Positions 45,338-53,870 are shown, counted from the first letter of the stretch. The stretch: 64,000 nt of DNA from DAIRDK01 sp035403225 (GCA_035403225.1 DAONET010000003.1:1-64000); one strand, 5' to 3'. Notes: generated by a model from the letters alone, not told the origin. Numbers and translations are program-made.

Positions 45338-47018
45338 CAGACCGCGAAGGCACCAACGGATCACTTTCTTTTCTGGCAAACAGGAACAAGCTGTACCAGA
45401 ACCAGAAGAAAGTGACCCTGGCCTGTGATTCAAGGGTATCTTCGGTGATCATGGAACAGCAGAGCATGATCAGGATGGTAATCGTGAAGAAATCACCGAA
45501 TTTTTTCAGTTTCAGGGGAGGATAGAACAGGGCTGCCACAAACCAGATGAGGCCGAAGATCCCGAAAGTGAGGAAGATAGTCAGGAACTGGTTGTGAGCT
45601 CTCCATCGTTGATCGGGTGCCAGTTTGGTATGCATCTCTTCGTACCGGTTCTGGAACGCCATGTTCACATCGCCGGTGCCAACCCCGGTAATCCAATGCC
45701 GACCGATAATCCCCGAAGCGGCTTTCCAGAACTCCAACCGTTGCATCAGAGAAGATCCGGTAGGATCTCCCGTTTTCTGATATTTATCATAGCCCATCAG
45801 TGTTTCATAGATCCGGCCCCGGATACTGAATTTCTGCATATAGACCACATCGGCAACCCCTTTTTCGATGGCATGCACCTCCTCGTCGGTCAGGGCATTC
45901 ACCCCGTCAAGATCTTTCCTCAATCCCTTGGAAGCAAGAAACCGCACCAGGGTGAAAAACACCGGTTCTCCTTTGAGGTTCAGACTGTCGATGTGAATGG
46001 ACGACCGTTTTGACCATGCTTCCGTCATCTCATCTTTCTGAACATAAATCCAGACATAATTACCGTTCTCTACAAGCCCGGCCTTACGATCATGATAATA
46101 AACATTGCCCCGTGGAGTGGCCCGGTCAAGATGCCTCAGATCGATGGGATTCACATGATAATAATCTTGCACAACTGACCTCAGGTAGAGGCCACATCCT
46201 GTCACGGATACCAGAATCACCGCTGCCAGGATCGGCCGGAGCCATCGTTTCCTGCTTCTGAAAGCCACGATCAGCAAGAGCAGCACCAGGGTGATCAGGA
46301 AGACGGAAAGACCGGTCATCGATTTAGTCATGATCATGTAGGTGAAGAACCATCCCGAAACGATCGCAAGCAGGATTTTAGCCCAGAAAGGGATCAGTCT
46401 GCGGTGAAAAATGAAATAACCGCAGGTGAAAACCCCCAGTGTCAGCATCAATCCCAGCAGGATGTGCGATGTGTACCTGGAAACATCACGGATATCGATG
46501 AATTCTCCGTGCAGGAACCGGTATGAATTGAAGACCGTTACAACCACCAGTGAAAGGAGGAACAGCATCAGGTACCTGTAAAATGCCTTTTTACCGATTG
46601 CTTCCGAAGTAGAGAGGAACAGGGGCAGAATAAAAATCGGCACCTTGATCCGGAGGTCCTTAATGGCGTATGCAAAATCGCTGGTGAAGAGGAGTCCGGC
46701 GATATGGAGCAGATAAACCGACATCAGCACCATGGCCGCCTTGTTATGGAACAACGCTTTAAATCCTTTCCAGATACTTTCCAGGAGGAGTCCGGGGAGA
46801 AAGAGAAAACCCTGCAGGACCTTCTTTACCCGGGCGGGTTTCCGAAACCAGGTCATAAATTTCTCCTGATCGACCCGTTCGAGGGCCCAGGCTCCGGTGA
46901 CGATGAACTGACCGATGCTGAGGACATACCGCGAAAATGGCATCATCGCGATAATGACAGCGATGCCGAAGAGGTAACAGAAACGTACAAAGAGTTCGTA
47001 TGTCAGCCGATATTTCAC
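45330..47018 (-). CDS. O-antigen ligase/polymerase family membrane protein
   Basis: A 562-residue polytopic protein with about 11-12 helices. A large extracytoplasmic loop (about 285-430) is followed by the Wzy_C signature RAHNQFLTIFLTFGIFGL. Conserved Arg and His in the loop (WRAHN) fit WaaL/Wzy-type glycan transferases that move polymer from undecaprenyl diphosphate. It overlaps the glycosyltransferase gene by 4 nt, so the two are coupled. Ligase versus polymerase cannot be told; the large loop is longer than usual. Confidence 0.85.
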   Translation of the reverse strand: MKYRLTYELFVRFCYLFGIAVIIAMMPFSRYVLSIGQFIVTGAWALERVDQEKFMTWFRKPARVKKVLQGFLFLPGLLLESIWKGFKALFHNKAAMVLMSVYLLHIAGLLFTSDFAYAIKDLRIKVPIFILPLFLSTSEAIGKKAFYRYLMLFLLSLVVVTVFNSYRFLHGEFIDIRDVSRYTSHILLGLMLTLGVFTCGYFIFHRRLIPFWAKILLAIVSGWFFTYMIMTKSMTGLSVFLITLVLLLLIVAFRSRKRWLRPILAAVILVSVTGCGLYLRSVVQDYYHVNPIDLRHLDRATPRGNVYYHDRKAGLVENGNYVWIYVQKDEMTEAWSKRSSIHIDSLNLKGEPVFFTLVRFLASKGLRKDLDGVNALTDEEVHAIEKGVADVVYMQKFSIRGRIYETLMGYDKYQKTGDPTGSSLMQRLEFWKAASGIIGRHWITGVGTGDVNMAFQNRYEEMHTKLAPDQRWRAHNQFLTIFLTFGIFGLIWFVAALFYPPLKLKKFGDFFTITILIMLCCSMITEDTLESQARVTFFWFWYSLFLFARKESDPLVPSRSAT

Positions 47019-47779
47019 GCTTTCCTGGAATTTTGATAATATTCAATGGTTTTGGAGATCTTCAGGGAGGCATACACCGATCCCATCAGAGCCCATATGA
47101 ACCCGGCATACCCGTCGAGGATTCCTTTTTTCAGAATATAAAACGTAAAAAAACCGGTCTTGAACTTCACGATCACCCAGATCTTCGGAAAGCGTTTGCC
47201 TTTGCGGAAATTATCGGCAGCAATTTTTTGGGTGTATTCATTGATCTTGTCCAGGTGATGCGAGAGGTCGCGATACGAGTAATGAAGCAATCTTCCACCC
47301 AGCACGGCGGTTGTTCCTTTCACGATAATCTTTTCGTGAACAGCTGCTCCATCGAAGGCGCCGTTCCTCCTGTTAAATATGCGGAGAATCTTTTCACCGG
47401 CCGTACCTCCGTATTTTAACCTTTTCCCCAGGTAAACAAGATCGCGAAGTACGTAAAAACCATCGGCAGCAGGAATGTTGGCCTGCATCTGTTCCAGGAT
47501 GGATTGTTTCAAATCGGGAGTGACCTCCTCATCCGCATCGATGGACAGGATCCAGTCGTTGGAAGCCAGGCCGACAGCATATTGCTTCTGGTCACTGTAT
47601 CCGGAGAAGTCGTGTTGAAAAACGCGGGCGCCGAAGGAAGAACAGATCTCCGTGGTACGGTCACCCGAATGAGAGTCCACCACCACGATCTCATCGGCCA
47701 GTCCCTGCAGGGAGGCAAGACATCTTCCGATGTTGTACTCTTCGTTGTACGCGATAATTACAGCTGACAGCCTGTTCAT
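47015..47779 (-). CDS. Glycosyltransferase family 2, WaaE/KdtX-like
   Basis: A 254-residue GT-A glycosyltransferase. AVIIAYNEEYNIGRCL starts the domain and VDSHSGDRTTEIC follows. The metal-binding site is SIDADEEV, and there is a SDQKQYAV segment characteristic of the WaaE/KdtX lipopolysaccharide-core group. It is membrane-associated through a C-terminal hydrophobic region (FFTFYILKKGILDGYAGFIWA). The ATG at 47779 is chosen because the longer frame would overlap the nitrilase gene by 146 nt. It starts 4 nt after the nitrilase stop and overlaps the ligase. Confidence 0.88.
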   Translation of the reverse strand: MNRLSAVIIAYNEEYNIGRCLASLQGLADEIVVVDSHSGDRTTEICSSFGARVFQHDFSGYSDQKQYAVGLASNDWILSIDADEEVTPDLKQSILEQMQANIPAADGFYVLRDLVYLGKRLKYGGTAGEKILRIFNRRNGAFDGAAVHEKIIVKGTTAVLGGRLLHYSYRDLSHHLDKINEYTQKIAADNFRKGKRFPKIWVIVKFKTGFFTFYILKKGILDGYAGFIWALMGSVYASLKISKTIEYYQNSRKA

Positions 47780-47783
47780 CGGA

Positions 47784-48575
47784 TCAATCGTGTATAGTGA
47801 ATGAATCCCAGTCCATACCGACGGTAAAAGAATTCCTGAAAAGCTGAAGGTCCTGGTAGCAAAGGGTGACCGTTTGGACGGAGGTCGGGTTGTTCGCGGC
47901 TTCGGCCATGATTTTTCCTTTGGCATCACATATCATGGAGCCTCCTGAATGCAGCGCCCCGAAATGGTCGATCCCGGTACGGTTCACTCCGGCCACATAA
48001 GCCTGGTTTTCAATGGCGCGTGCCATCAATAACGACCTCCAGACCCAGGAACGGTTATCGGGCCAGTTAGCAAGATAAAAGAGAAAGTCATATTCGTACT
48101 CCTCGTTTTCATACCTGTTTTTGCTCCATACCGGGAAACGCAGATCGTAACATACCAGCGGCAGTATCTTCCATCCTTTGTAACGGATGATGGTTTTTTT
48201 CTTTCCCCCGCTGATAATCCGGTACTCTTCACTTAAACGGAACAAGTGGCGTTTATCGTATATCTCGCAGGTGCCATCGGGAAAATAAAAGTAAAGCCGG
48301 TTGAAATAATACCCGTTTTCGCTGACCAACAGAGTCCCGGCAACCGCGCACTCCTTTTTCATGGCTGTTTCCTTCAGAAAGGCGGAGGAAGGGCCGTCGG
48401 AAGTTTCGGCACAACCGGCAGGATTGATCGAGAACCCGGTGTTGAACATCTCTGGGAGAAGGATCAGGTCAGTGTCGTGCACTTCCTTCAGCAATTCACG
48501 GAAATGATCCAGGTTTGCTTTGGGGTCTTCCCATTTCAGATCCGTCTGGACCCAAGTTACTTTCAAGTCTTCCAT
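47784..48575 (-). CDS. Nitrilase-superfamily omega-amidase (YafV/Nit2-like)
   Basis: A 263-residue carbon-nitrogen hydrolase. The catalytic triad is visible: Glu42 (LLPEMFNTGF), Lys108 (YDKRHLF) and Cys142 (LVCYDLRFPVW). It is similar to omega-amidases that hydrolyse alpha-ketoglutaramate in methionine salvage and transamination repair. The ATG at 48575 gives the family N-terminus; the frame is open for 35 more codons but that stretch has no homologue pattern and would cross the pgk promoter. First gene of an operon with the glycosyltransferase and ligase. Confidence 0.9.
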   Translation of the reverse strand: MEDLKVTWVQTDLKWEDPKANLDHFRELLKEVHDTDLILLPEMFNTGFSINPAGCAETSDGPSSAFLKETAMKKECAVAGTLLVSENGYYFNRLYFYFPDGTCEIYDKRHLFRLSEEYRIISGGKKKTIIRYKGWKILPLVCYDLRFPVWSKNRYENEEYEYDFLFYLANWPDNRSWVWRSLLMARAIENQAYVAGVNRTGIDHFGALHSGGSMICDAKGKIMAEAANNPTSVQTVTLCYQDLQLFRNSFTVGMDWDSFTIHD

Positions 48576-48631
48576 ATCGTTTTCAATTCGCCGTAAAATT
48601 AAAAAGATTGCCGATGACCCCTGAAATATTT

Positions 48632-48639
48632 TAACTTTG
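48632..48639 (+). promoter_or_regulatory. -7 promoter box (TAACTTTG) for pgk
   Basis: TAACTTTG fits TAnnTTTG. Leader about 15-21 nt depending on which of two adjacent ATGs (48657 or 48663) is used. Confidence 0.55.
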
Positions 48640-48662
48640 TACTTTATCAAAATGCAATGATC

Positions 48663-49853
48663 ATGCGTACAATCGATCAATTTAATTTCAGAGGAAAGCG
48701 GGCGCTGATCCGTGTCGATTTCAACGTGCCCCTGGATTCATCCTTCAACATTACAGATGCAACACGTATTGATGCAGCCATCCCCACCATCCGGAAGATC
48801 CTTACCGACGGCGGGTCGGTGATCCTGATGTCGCATCTTGGCCGGCCGAAGAGCGGACCCGAAGAAAAATTCTCCCTGATCCATCTGGTTCCCTATCTCA
48901 CGAAGAAACTGGGCCAGCCGGTGAAGTTTGCCGATGATTGCATAGGGCTTTCCGCCGAGGAAGCTTCCGTATCGCTGAAACCCGGTGATGTTCTGCTGCT
49001 GGAGAACCTCCGGTTTTATAAAGAAGAAGAACAAGGTGACGAGGAATTTGCAAGAAAGCTCTCCACCCTCGGAGACATCTATGTCAACGATGCTTTCGGA
49101 ACAGCTCATCGCGCCCATGCTTCCACTGCTGTGATCGCGAAGTTCTTCCCCACTGCCAAAATGTTCGGTTATGTGATGGCAAAAGAAATTGCTTCCATTG
49201 ACTTCGTATTGAAAGAAGGGAAAAAACCTGTAACGGCCATCCTGGGCGGCGCCAAAGTATCCAGCAAGATCGAGATCATCAACCACCTGATGGATAAAGT
49301 AGATAACCTGATCATCGGCGGCGGCATGATGTTCACGTTCATCAAGGCGTTGGGCGGACAAACCGGCGCTTCGATGGTGGAAGATGACCAGCTTGACCTG
49401 GCTAAGAATATCGTGGAAGGAGCCAAAATGATGGGAGTAAACTTTTACCTGGCTCCGGATGCCGTCATATCCGATGCTTTTTCCAATGATGCCAACACCA
49501 GGACCTGCAGCGCCTATGATATCCCCGATCCCTGGATGGGTCTCGATATCGGGCCGGCAGCCTGCCAGAAATTCTCCCAGGTGATCGCCAATTCCTCTTC
49601 CATCCTCTGGAACGGACCGATGGGGGTGTTCGAGATGAGTCACTTTGAAGAAGGAACCCGTTTCATCGCCAAGGCGGTAGCCGAAGCCACTAAAAACGGC
49701 GCTTATTCCGTGGTCGGCGGTGGCGATTCCGTTGCGGCTATCAATAAATACGGACTCGCCGACGAGGTGAGTTACGTTTCCACCGGTGGCGGAGCTATGC
49801 TGGAATATATTGAAGGCAAGGTACTTCCGGGCATCAAAGCCATTCTGGATTGA
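48663..49853 (+). CDS. pgk: Phosphoglycerate kinase
   Basis: A 396-residue glycolytic enzyme that makes ATP from 1,3-bisphosphoglycerate. It has RVDFNVPLD and the HLGRPK phosphoglycerate-binding motif in the N-domain, and GGAKVSSKIE, WNGPMGVFE and VGGGDSVAA in the nucleotide-binding C-domain. The ATG at 48663 gives the family-like start MRTIDQFNF; 48657 is two codons upstream. The gene is followed by T-rich sequence but no clear hairpin. Confidence 0.97.
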   Translation: MRTIDQFNFRGKRALIRVDFNVPLDSSFNITDATRIDAAIPTIRKILTDGGSVILMSHLGRPKSGPEEKFSLIHLVPYLTKKLGQPVKFADDCIGLSAEEASVSLKPGDVLLLENLRFYKEEEQGDEEFARKLSTLGDIYVNDAFGTAHRAHASTAVIAKFFPTAKMFGYVMAKEIASIDFVLKEGKKPVTAILGGAKVSSKIEIINHLMDKVDNLIIGGGMMFTFIKALGGQTGASMVEDDQLDLAKNIVEGAKMMGVNFYLAPDAVISDAFSNDANTRTCSAYDIPDPWMGLDIGPAACQKFSQVIANSSSILWNGPMGVFEMSHFEEGTRFIAKAVAEATKNGAYSVVGGGDSVAAINKYGLADEVSYVSTGGGAMLEYIEGKVLPGIKAILD

Positions 49854-49894
49854 CCAATTTTTTCTTTTTTTTCCCTCCGTTGAAGGCCTTTTTC

Positions 49895-49923
49895 TCGACG
49901 AATAAATAAAGTTTATCGACGAA
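49895..49923. repeat. Direct repeat TCGACGAA x2, 21-bp period, upstream of blaI
   Basis: TCGACGAA occurs at 49895-49902 and again at 49916-49923, spaced by exactly two helical turns, just upstream of the blaI operator. Candidate activator or repressor site; significance untested. Confidence 0.35.
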
Positions 49924-49933
49924 CGATTAATTT

Positions 49934-49960
49934 TTTAGTTGACAAACTAAATTTTTAGTT
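49934..49960. promoter_or_regulatory. Candidate BlaI-family operator: three alternating TTTAGTT half-sites
   Basis: TTTAGTT (49934-49940), its inverse AACTAAA (49945-49951) and TTTAGTT again (49954-49960) make two overlapping dyads that share the central half-site, with 4-nt and 2-nt spacers. They end 2 nt before the -7 box of blaI. BlaI/MecI repressors bind dyads upstream of their own genes, so autorepression is the likely use. Confidence 0.65.
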
Positions 49961-49961
49961 G

Positions 49962-49969
49962 TATCTTTG
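49962..49969 (+). promoter_or_regulatory. -7 promoter box (TATCTTTG) of the blaI-M56 operon
   Basis: TATCTTTG fits TAnnTTTG; leader about 24 nt to the ATG at 49996. The operator half-sites cover the region where the -33 element would be. Confidence 0.6.
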
Positions 49970-49995
49970 TTTCCACTTTGATCAGATACTATATT

Positions 49996-50418
49996 ATGAA
50001 AAAGGGAGACAAAAACGGAGAAGAATTTCGCGAACTGACGCGGGCGGAAGAAGAAGTAATCCGGATTTTATGGGAAATGGGAGAAGGAATGGTACGGGAT
50101 ATGCTGGACCATTTTCCCGATCCGAAGCCGGCTTACAATACTGTTTCCACCATCATCCGTATCCTCGAGCAAAAAGGGTTCGTCAATCACCGGGCCTATG
50201 GTCGTACGTATGTATATTATCCCCTGATCACGAAGAAAGAATATACCCGGTTGTATTTCCGGAATATGGTTTCGGGTTACTTCGGAAATTCCTACAAGGC
50301 GTTGGCCTCTTTTTTTACCAGGGAAGAAGACCTCGGGTTAAAGGAACTGGAAGAGATCCGTCGTTTGATTGACGATGAGATCGAGCATAAAAAATCAAAA
50401 AGGGACAGTCATGGATGA
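49996..50418 (+). CDS. BlaI/MecI/CopY-family transcriptional repressor
   Basis: A 140-residue winged-helix repressor: LTRAEEEVIRILW begins the DNA-binding domain, with the recognition helix near AYNTVSTIIRILEQKGFV, and a C-terminal helical dimerisation region ends RRLIDDEIEH. The partner M56 peptidase gene overlaps by 8 nt. In staphylococcal systems the M56 sensor triggers cleavage of the repressor; here no beta-lactamase or PBP gene is nearby, so the signal and regulon differ and are unknown. The ATG at 49996 is chosen over an upstream TTG from the -7 box position. Confidence 0.92.
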   Translation: MKKGDKNGEEFRELTRAEEEVIRILWEMGEGMVRDMLDHFPDPKPAYNTVSTIIRILEQKGFVNHRAYGRTYVYYPLITKKEYTRLYFRNMVSGYFGNSYKALASFFTREEDLGLKELEEIRRLIDDEIEHKKSKRDSHG

Positions 50419-51799
50419 AACGATCAGATACCTGCTGATGTCAGGATGCAGTTTAGCCTGCTTCTACACGGTGTATTGGTTATTCATGCGCCGCGATACC
50501 ACTTTCAGGATCAACCGGATTTATCTCCTGGCAGCAACGATCATCTCATTCGCATGTCCATTCGTTCCTGTTCATTTTCAGACCACCAGCCCGTTGGCCT
50601 CCATGGCCTTTCTCCTGGATCCGGTCATCATCACGCCGGAAGAAATCAGAACAAGCACCATCAATCATATACAATGGCTGGAAATAGTCGCTGTTATCTA
50701 CCTGACGGGGGTCTTTATTTTCACCGTGAGGTTTCTTTTCCAGTTGATTCAACTGCTTTTGCTGATCCGAAGAACCGGGATCACCCGTCGTCATGGCATG
50801 CGGATGGTGATCGTCGACCGCGGGTATTCTCCTTTTTCATTCTTCCACCTGTTGTTTATCAGATCAGCCTCCATGGATCATGAATTGCTTCCGGCAGTCA
50901 TTGAGCATGAAAAAGTTCACATGCGACAATGGCATTCCGCCGACCTGATCCTGATGGAGCTGACCACTATTATCCAATGGTTCAATCCTTTCGCCTGGAT
51001 GATGCAGCGTTCGGTAAAAACCGTACATGAATACCTCGCCGATGAAGGAGTGCTTCGGCAAGGTATCGGATTGAGTACATACCGTCGGATGATTTTTAAC
51101 CATTCATTAGGAATTCAGCTGAATACCATAACCAATCATTTCAATGTTTCACTTATTAAAAGCAGAATTATCATGATGACAAAATCGCGTTCAGTAAAAA
51201 TGGCCGGATTAAAAGCCATTGTTGCCCTGCCCGTATTCTTTGCCGTATTGTTCTTCTTTTCTTCCGGCGTGATGACGTCATTGTCGGCCCAGGAGAAAAC
51301 CATTAAAAGAGAGAACCCCGACAAGGTTGAAGCTGTAGAGGCGCAGGAAAAAACAGCAGAGAAAGAAAAACAGGCTCAGGTGGAAAAAACACAGGAACCG
51401 AAAAAATCACCCAAAGGCAATACAAAGGATATCAAGAAAGTTCCGGATTTTCAACCGGAATTTCCAGGAGGATTTGAGGCTATGTCGCATTTTCTAAGTC
51501 AGAATATCAAGTATCCGAAGGATGCCATGGATAAAAAACAGGAAGGGAAAGTCTTCGTAAACTTTGTCGTTGAAGAAGATGGGACCCTTTCCAATTTTAA
51601 CATTCTCAGGGGTATTGGTGGCAGTTGCGACGAAGAAGCCCTCAGAGTATCGAAGTTGATGCCGAAATGGGAACCCGCCCGGATGAAAAACGGTAAAAAA
51701 GTCGCGGTTCAAATGACCCTTCCGATCAACTTCAAGTTGGATGGTAAGAAGGTTCCCCCTGCTCAGCCGGCCCAGGAAGAGGTTACTCCTCAGAAATAA
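50411..51799 (+). CDS. M56 (BlaR1-like) membrane metallopeptidase fused to a TonB C-terminal domain
   Basis: A 462-residue membrane protein. Four helices lie in the first 290 residues, at about 7-25, 36-53, 91-119 and 276-295. The M56 zinc motif His166-Glu-x-x-His170 (EHEKVH) precedes HEYLADE (206-212), which holds the third ligand. After the last helix comes a charged linker (about 300-350) and a TonB_C domain (about 355-445: FPGGFEAMSHFL, GKVFVNFVV, CDEEALRV, MPKWEPA). No penicillin-binding sensor domain is present. The periplasmic TonB_C domain may be the sensing part or contact outer-membrane receptors. The start overlaps blaI. Confidence 0.9.
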   Translation: MDETIRYLLMSGCSLACFYTVYWLFMRRDTTFRINRIYLLAATIISFACPFVPVHFQTTSPLASMAFLLDPVIITPEEIRTSTINHIQWLEIVAVIYLTGVFIFTVRFLFQLIQLLLLIRRTGITRRHGMRMVIVDRGYSPFSFFHLLFIRSASMDHELLPAVIEHEKVHMRQWHSADLILMELTTIIQWFNPFAWMMQRSVKTVHEYLADEGVLRQGIGLSTYRRMIFNHSLGIQLNTITNHFNVSLIKSRIIMMTKSRSVKMAGLKAIVALPVFFAVLFFFSSGVMTSLSAQEKTIKRENPDKVEAVEAQEKTAEKEKQAQVEKTQEPKKSPKGNTKDIKKVPDFQPEFPGGFEAMSHFLSQNIKYPKDAMDKKQEGKVFVNFVVEEDGTLSNFNILRGIGGSCDEEALRVSKLMPKWEPARMKNGKKVAVQMTLPINFKLDGKKVPPAQPAQEEVTPQK

Positions 51800-51830
51800 G
51801 TTCCTGTATCCGGTTTGATGCCGGTCCCCT

Positions 51831-51896
51831 ATCCCATTTTAATCACACCCGCTGTCGGAATTTCCCGGCATCCGGTGGGTTAAAATGGGATTTTTT
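51831..51896 (+). terminator. Terminator of the blaI-M56 operon, overlapping the 3' end of cvpA
   Basis: A 12-bp perfect inverted repeat, ATCCCATTTTAA (51831-51842) and TTAAAATGGGAT (51880-51891), then T6. The loop of 37 nt contains smaller pairings (ACCC with GGGT). The right arm encodes the last residues and stop of the convergent cvpA gene. Confidence 0.7.
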
Positions 51897-52359
51897 CTAT
51901 CAGTAACGAAACAACTTTCGCTACGGGTTTATAAAAAACAGCCTGCTCTTTGGAAGAAGGACTGATCATTTTTCCCCCGGGGTCGGCCAGGTTGATCAGG
52001 TAAAATACCGTGCCCATGATCAATACCCCTTTGGCAAAACCCAAGAGGGCACCTCCGATATGATTCAGAACTCCCATACCGGTTTTTTCAACCAGGTTTT
52101 CAACCAGTTTGCCAATGAGGTAAATCCCGATCAGCACCACCAGGAAAGTAGCCGCATAAGCCAGGGCAGGGAGCCAGAATGACGATGGATGAAAGTTCCT
52201 TTCAATGATGCCGGAAGCATAATCAGAAAAATGGATGGCCAGGTAAATGCCCAGAAACAGGCCTGCGAGCGTGGCCAAGGTAACAATGAATCCCTTTCTC
52301 AGTCCTATGAGGGTGAAAATCCCGACTACCACCAGAATGACAATATCCAATGTATTCAT
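51880..52359 (-). CDS. CvpA-family membrane protein
   Basis: A 159-residue inner-membrane protein with four hydrophobic helices, starting MNTLDIVILVVVGIFTLIGLRKGF, the CvpA signature. The third and fourth helices are separated by VEKTGMGVLNHIGGALLGFAKG. The family was first tied to colicin V production and more recently to envelope homeostasis. It follows mlaF by 5 nt, so it belongs to the mla operon. Its stop codon is part of a terminator stem. Confidence 0.85.
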   Translation of the reverse strand: MNTLDIVILVVVGIFTLIGLRKGFIVTLATLAGLFLGIYLAIHFSDYASGIIERNFHPSSFWLPALAYAATFLVVLIGIYLIGKLVENLVEKTGMGVLNHIGGALLGFAKGVLIMGTVFYLINLADPGGKMISPSSKEQAVFYKPVAKVVSLLIEKIPF

Positions 52360-52364
52360 AAGAG

Positions 52365-53111
52365 TTACCTGCGCAAACGTGAAGTCAGTTCGGTGCCAAA
52401 AACGAAATCATTCAACTGGGTATTATCCGTATGGAGGACATCTTCTTTGGATCCCCGCCACCAGAGTTTCCCTTCATAGATGAATGCCACCGTATCGCCG
52501 ATGCTGAGCACGGAGTTCATGTCATGGGTGTTGATGATGGTAGTGATGCCGTACTCCTTCGTGATCTCGCGAATGAGGATATCGATCAGTCCGGATGTCT
52601 GTGGGTCCAATCCACTGTTGGGTTCATCGCAAAAGAGGTATTTCGGGTTCATAGAAATAGCGCGGGCGATGGCCACTCTCTTCCGCATACCACCGCTGAG
52701 TTCTGATGGCATCAGGTGGTTTTTATTTTCCAGGTTTACCCGTTTCAGTACGAAGTTCACCCGGTCGAGTTTTTCTTCGGCTGTTTGTTGAGTGAACATA
52801 TTTAGCGGGAACATCACATTTTCCTCAACATTCATGGAATCGAAAAGAGCTCCCATCTGGAACAGCATTCCCATCTCCCGGCGTATTTCCTTGCGTTGCG
52901 TCATGTTCATCTCCGAGAAGTTCCGGTCATCATACAGCACTTTTCCGCTGTCAACTTCATGAAGTCCGACCAGGCATTTCATCAGAACTGTCTTTCCGGA
53001 TCCGCTTTGACCGATGATCAGGTTGGTCATGCCGGGCAGAAACTCGGCGGAGATGTTGCTGAGCACCTCCTGATCGCCGAATCTTTTAGTAATTTCCACC
53101 GCCTTGATCAT
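52365..53111 (-). CDS. mlaF: MlaF-type ABC transporter ATP-binding protein
   Basis: A 248-residue ATPase: Walker A GQSGSGKT (34-41), signature LSGGMRKR, Walker B LFCDEP and a switch His in INTHDM. The GGMRKR variant signature is typical of the MlaF/Ttg2A phospholipid-transport subfamily. The ATG at 53111 overlaps the mlaE stop as ATGA; the longer frame would run far into mlaE. It moves phospholipids between the membranes with MlaE. Confidence 0.93.
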   Translation of the reverse strand: MIKAVEITKRFGDQEVLSNISAEFLPGMTNLIIGQSGSGKTVLMKCLVGLHEVDSGKVLYDDRNFSEMNMTQRKEIRREMGMLFQMGALFDSMNVEENVMFPLNMFTQQTAEEKLDRVNFVLKRVNLENKNHLMPSELSGGMRKRVAIARAISMNPKYLFCDEPNSGLDPQTSGLIDILIREITKEYGITTIINTHDMNSVLSIGDTVAFIYEGKLWWRGSKEDVLHTDNTQLNDFVFGTELTSRLRR

Positions 53112-53851
53112 GTGAGTAAAAGTTGAGTTAAAATCAGGTTGAACAGGATTATCAGGATGCTGCTCCATACCACGGCGTTGGTACTTGACTGACCGACTTC
53201 CAAGGCGCCACCATTGGTTTCATATCCATAAAATCCTGACACAGAGGATATAATGAAGGCAAAGACCACCGTTTTGATCAGGGCATAAAAAATGGGGAAC
53301 ACTTCGAAATACGACCGGATCCCGTAGATGAAGTCATGGGTGGTGACCAAACCGGTAGCCATCATGGCCACCAGGCCGCCGAGTACTCCCAGGAACATGC
53401 TGATGATGATGAGAACCGGGTTAAAAAGAAGGCAGGCTGCTATTTTAGGCAGGATCAGGTAGTTAGCCGAGTTCACTCCCATGATTTCCAGGGCATCGAC
53501 CTGTTCCGTAACTTTCATAGTTCCAATTTCCGAAGCGATACGCGATCCCACTTTCCCCGCCAGGATCAGGCCGATAACCGTGGGGGAGAATTCGAGGAAT
53601 ACCGATTGCCGGGTGGTAAAACCGACCATTGACAGTGGAATCAAGGGGCTGTCAATGTTGAAAGCAGTCTGTATGGCGACAACGGCACCCATGAATACCG
53701 AGATGACCGATACAATCCCCAGGGATTCGAGCCCTACATGTTGGAATTCGGTAAAAAGCTGAACGCGAAAGATCTTTCCTTTCTGAGGAACGGTAAAAAC
53801 CCGTTTTATCAGGAACAGGTACCGGCCGATGGTATGGAAGACTTTATACAT
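53108..53851 (-). CDS. mlaE: MlaE-type ABC transporter permease
   Basis: A 247-residue MlaE permease with about five helices and the conserved GSRIASEIGTMKVTEQVDALEIMGV segment that contacts the ATPase. It is the first gene of mlaE-mlaF-cvpA. No mlaD (MCE-domain) gene is in the window, so it must be elsewhere. Leader only about 9 nt from the -7 box. Confidence 0.94.
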   Translation of the reverse strand: MYKVFHTIGRYLFLIKRVFTVPQKGKIFRVQLFTEFQHVGLESLGIVSVISVFMGAVVAIQTAFNIDSPLIPLSMVGFTTRQSVFLEFSPTVIGLILAGKVGSRIASEIGTMKVTEQVDALEIMGVNSANYLILPKIAACLLFNPVLIIISMFLGVLGGLVAMMATGLVTTHDFIYGIRSYFEVFPIFYALIKTVVFAFIISSVSGFYGYETNGGALEVGQSSTNAVVWSSILIILFNLILTQLLLT

Positions 53852-53862
53852 GGTTTGATGCT

Positions 53863-53870
53863 CAAAATTA
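53863..53870 (-). promoter_or_regulatory. -7 promoter box (TAATTTTG) for mlaE
   Basis: Minus-strand TAATTTTG, only 2 bp from the plus-strand box at 53873-53880. The two promoters face away from each other and share their upstream sequence. Confidence 0.55.

Noticed and set aside
47780..47929. 50-codon extension of the WaaE-like glycosyltransferase
   Set aside because: It would overlap the end of the nitrilase gene; the ATG at 47779 gives the family start right after that gene.
48576..48680. 35-codon extension of the nitrilase
   Set aside because: It crosses the pgk promoter and has no family similarity.
48738..49643. 301-codon open frame opposite pgk
   Set aside because: Fully inside a highly conserved gene; its translation has no domain pattern.
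49996..51799. Beta-lactam resistance locus
   Set aside because: There is no penicillin-binding sensor domain and no beta-lactamase or PBP gene nearby; BlaI/M56 pairs control many other genes.
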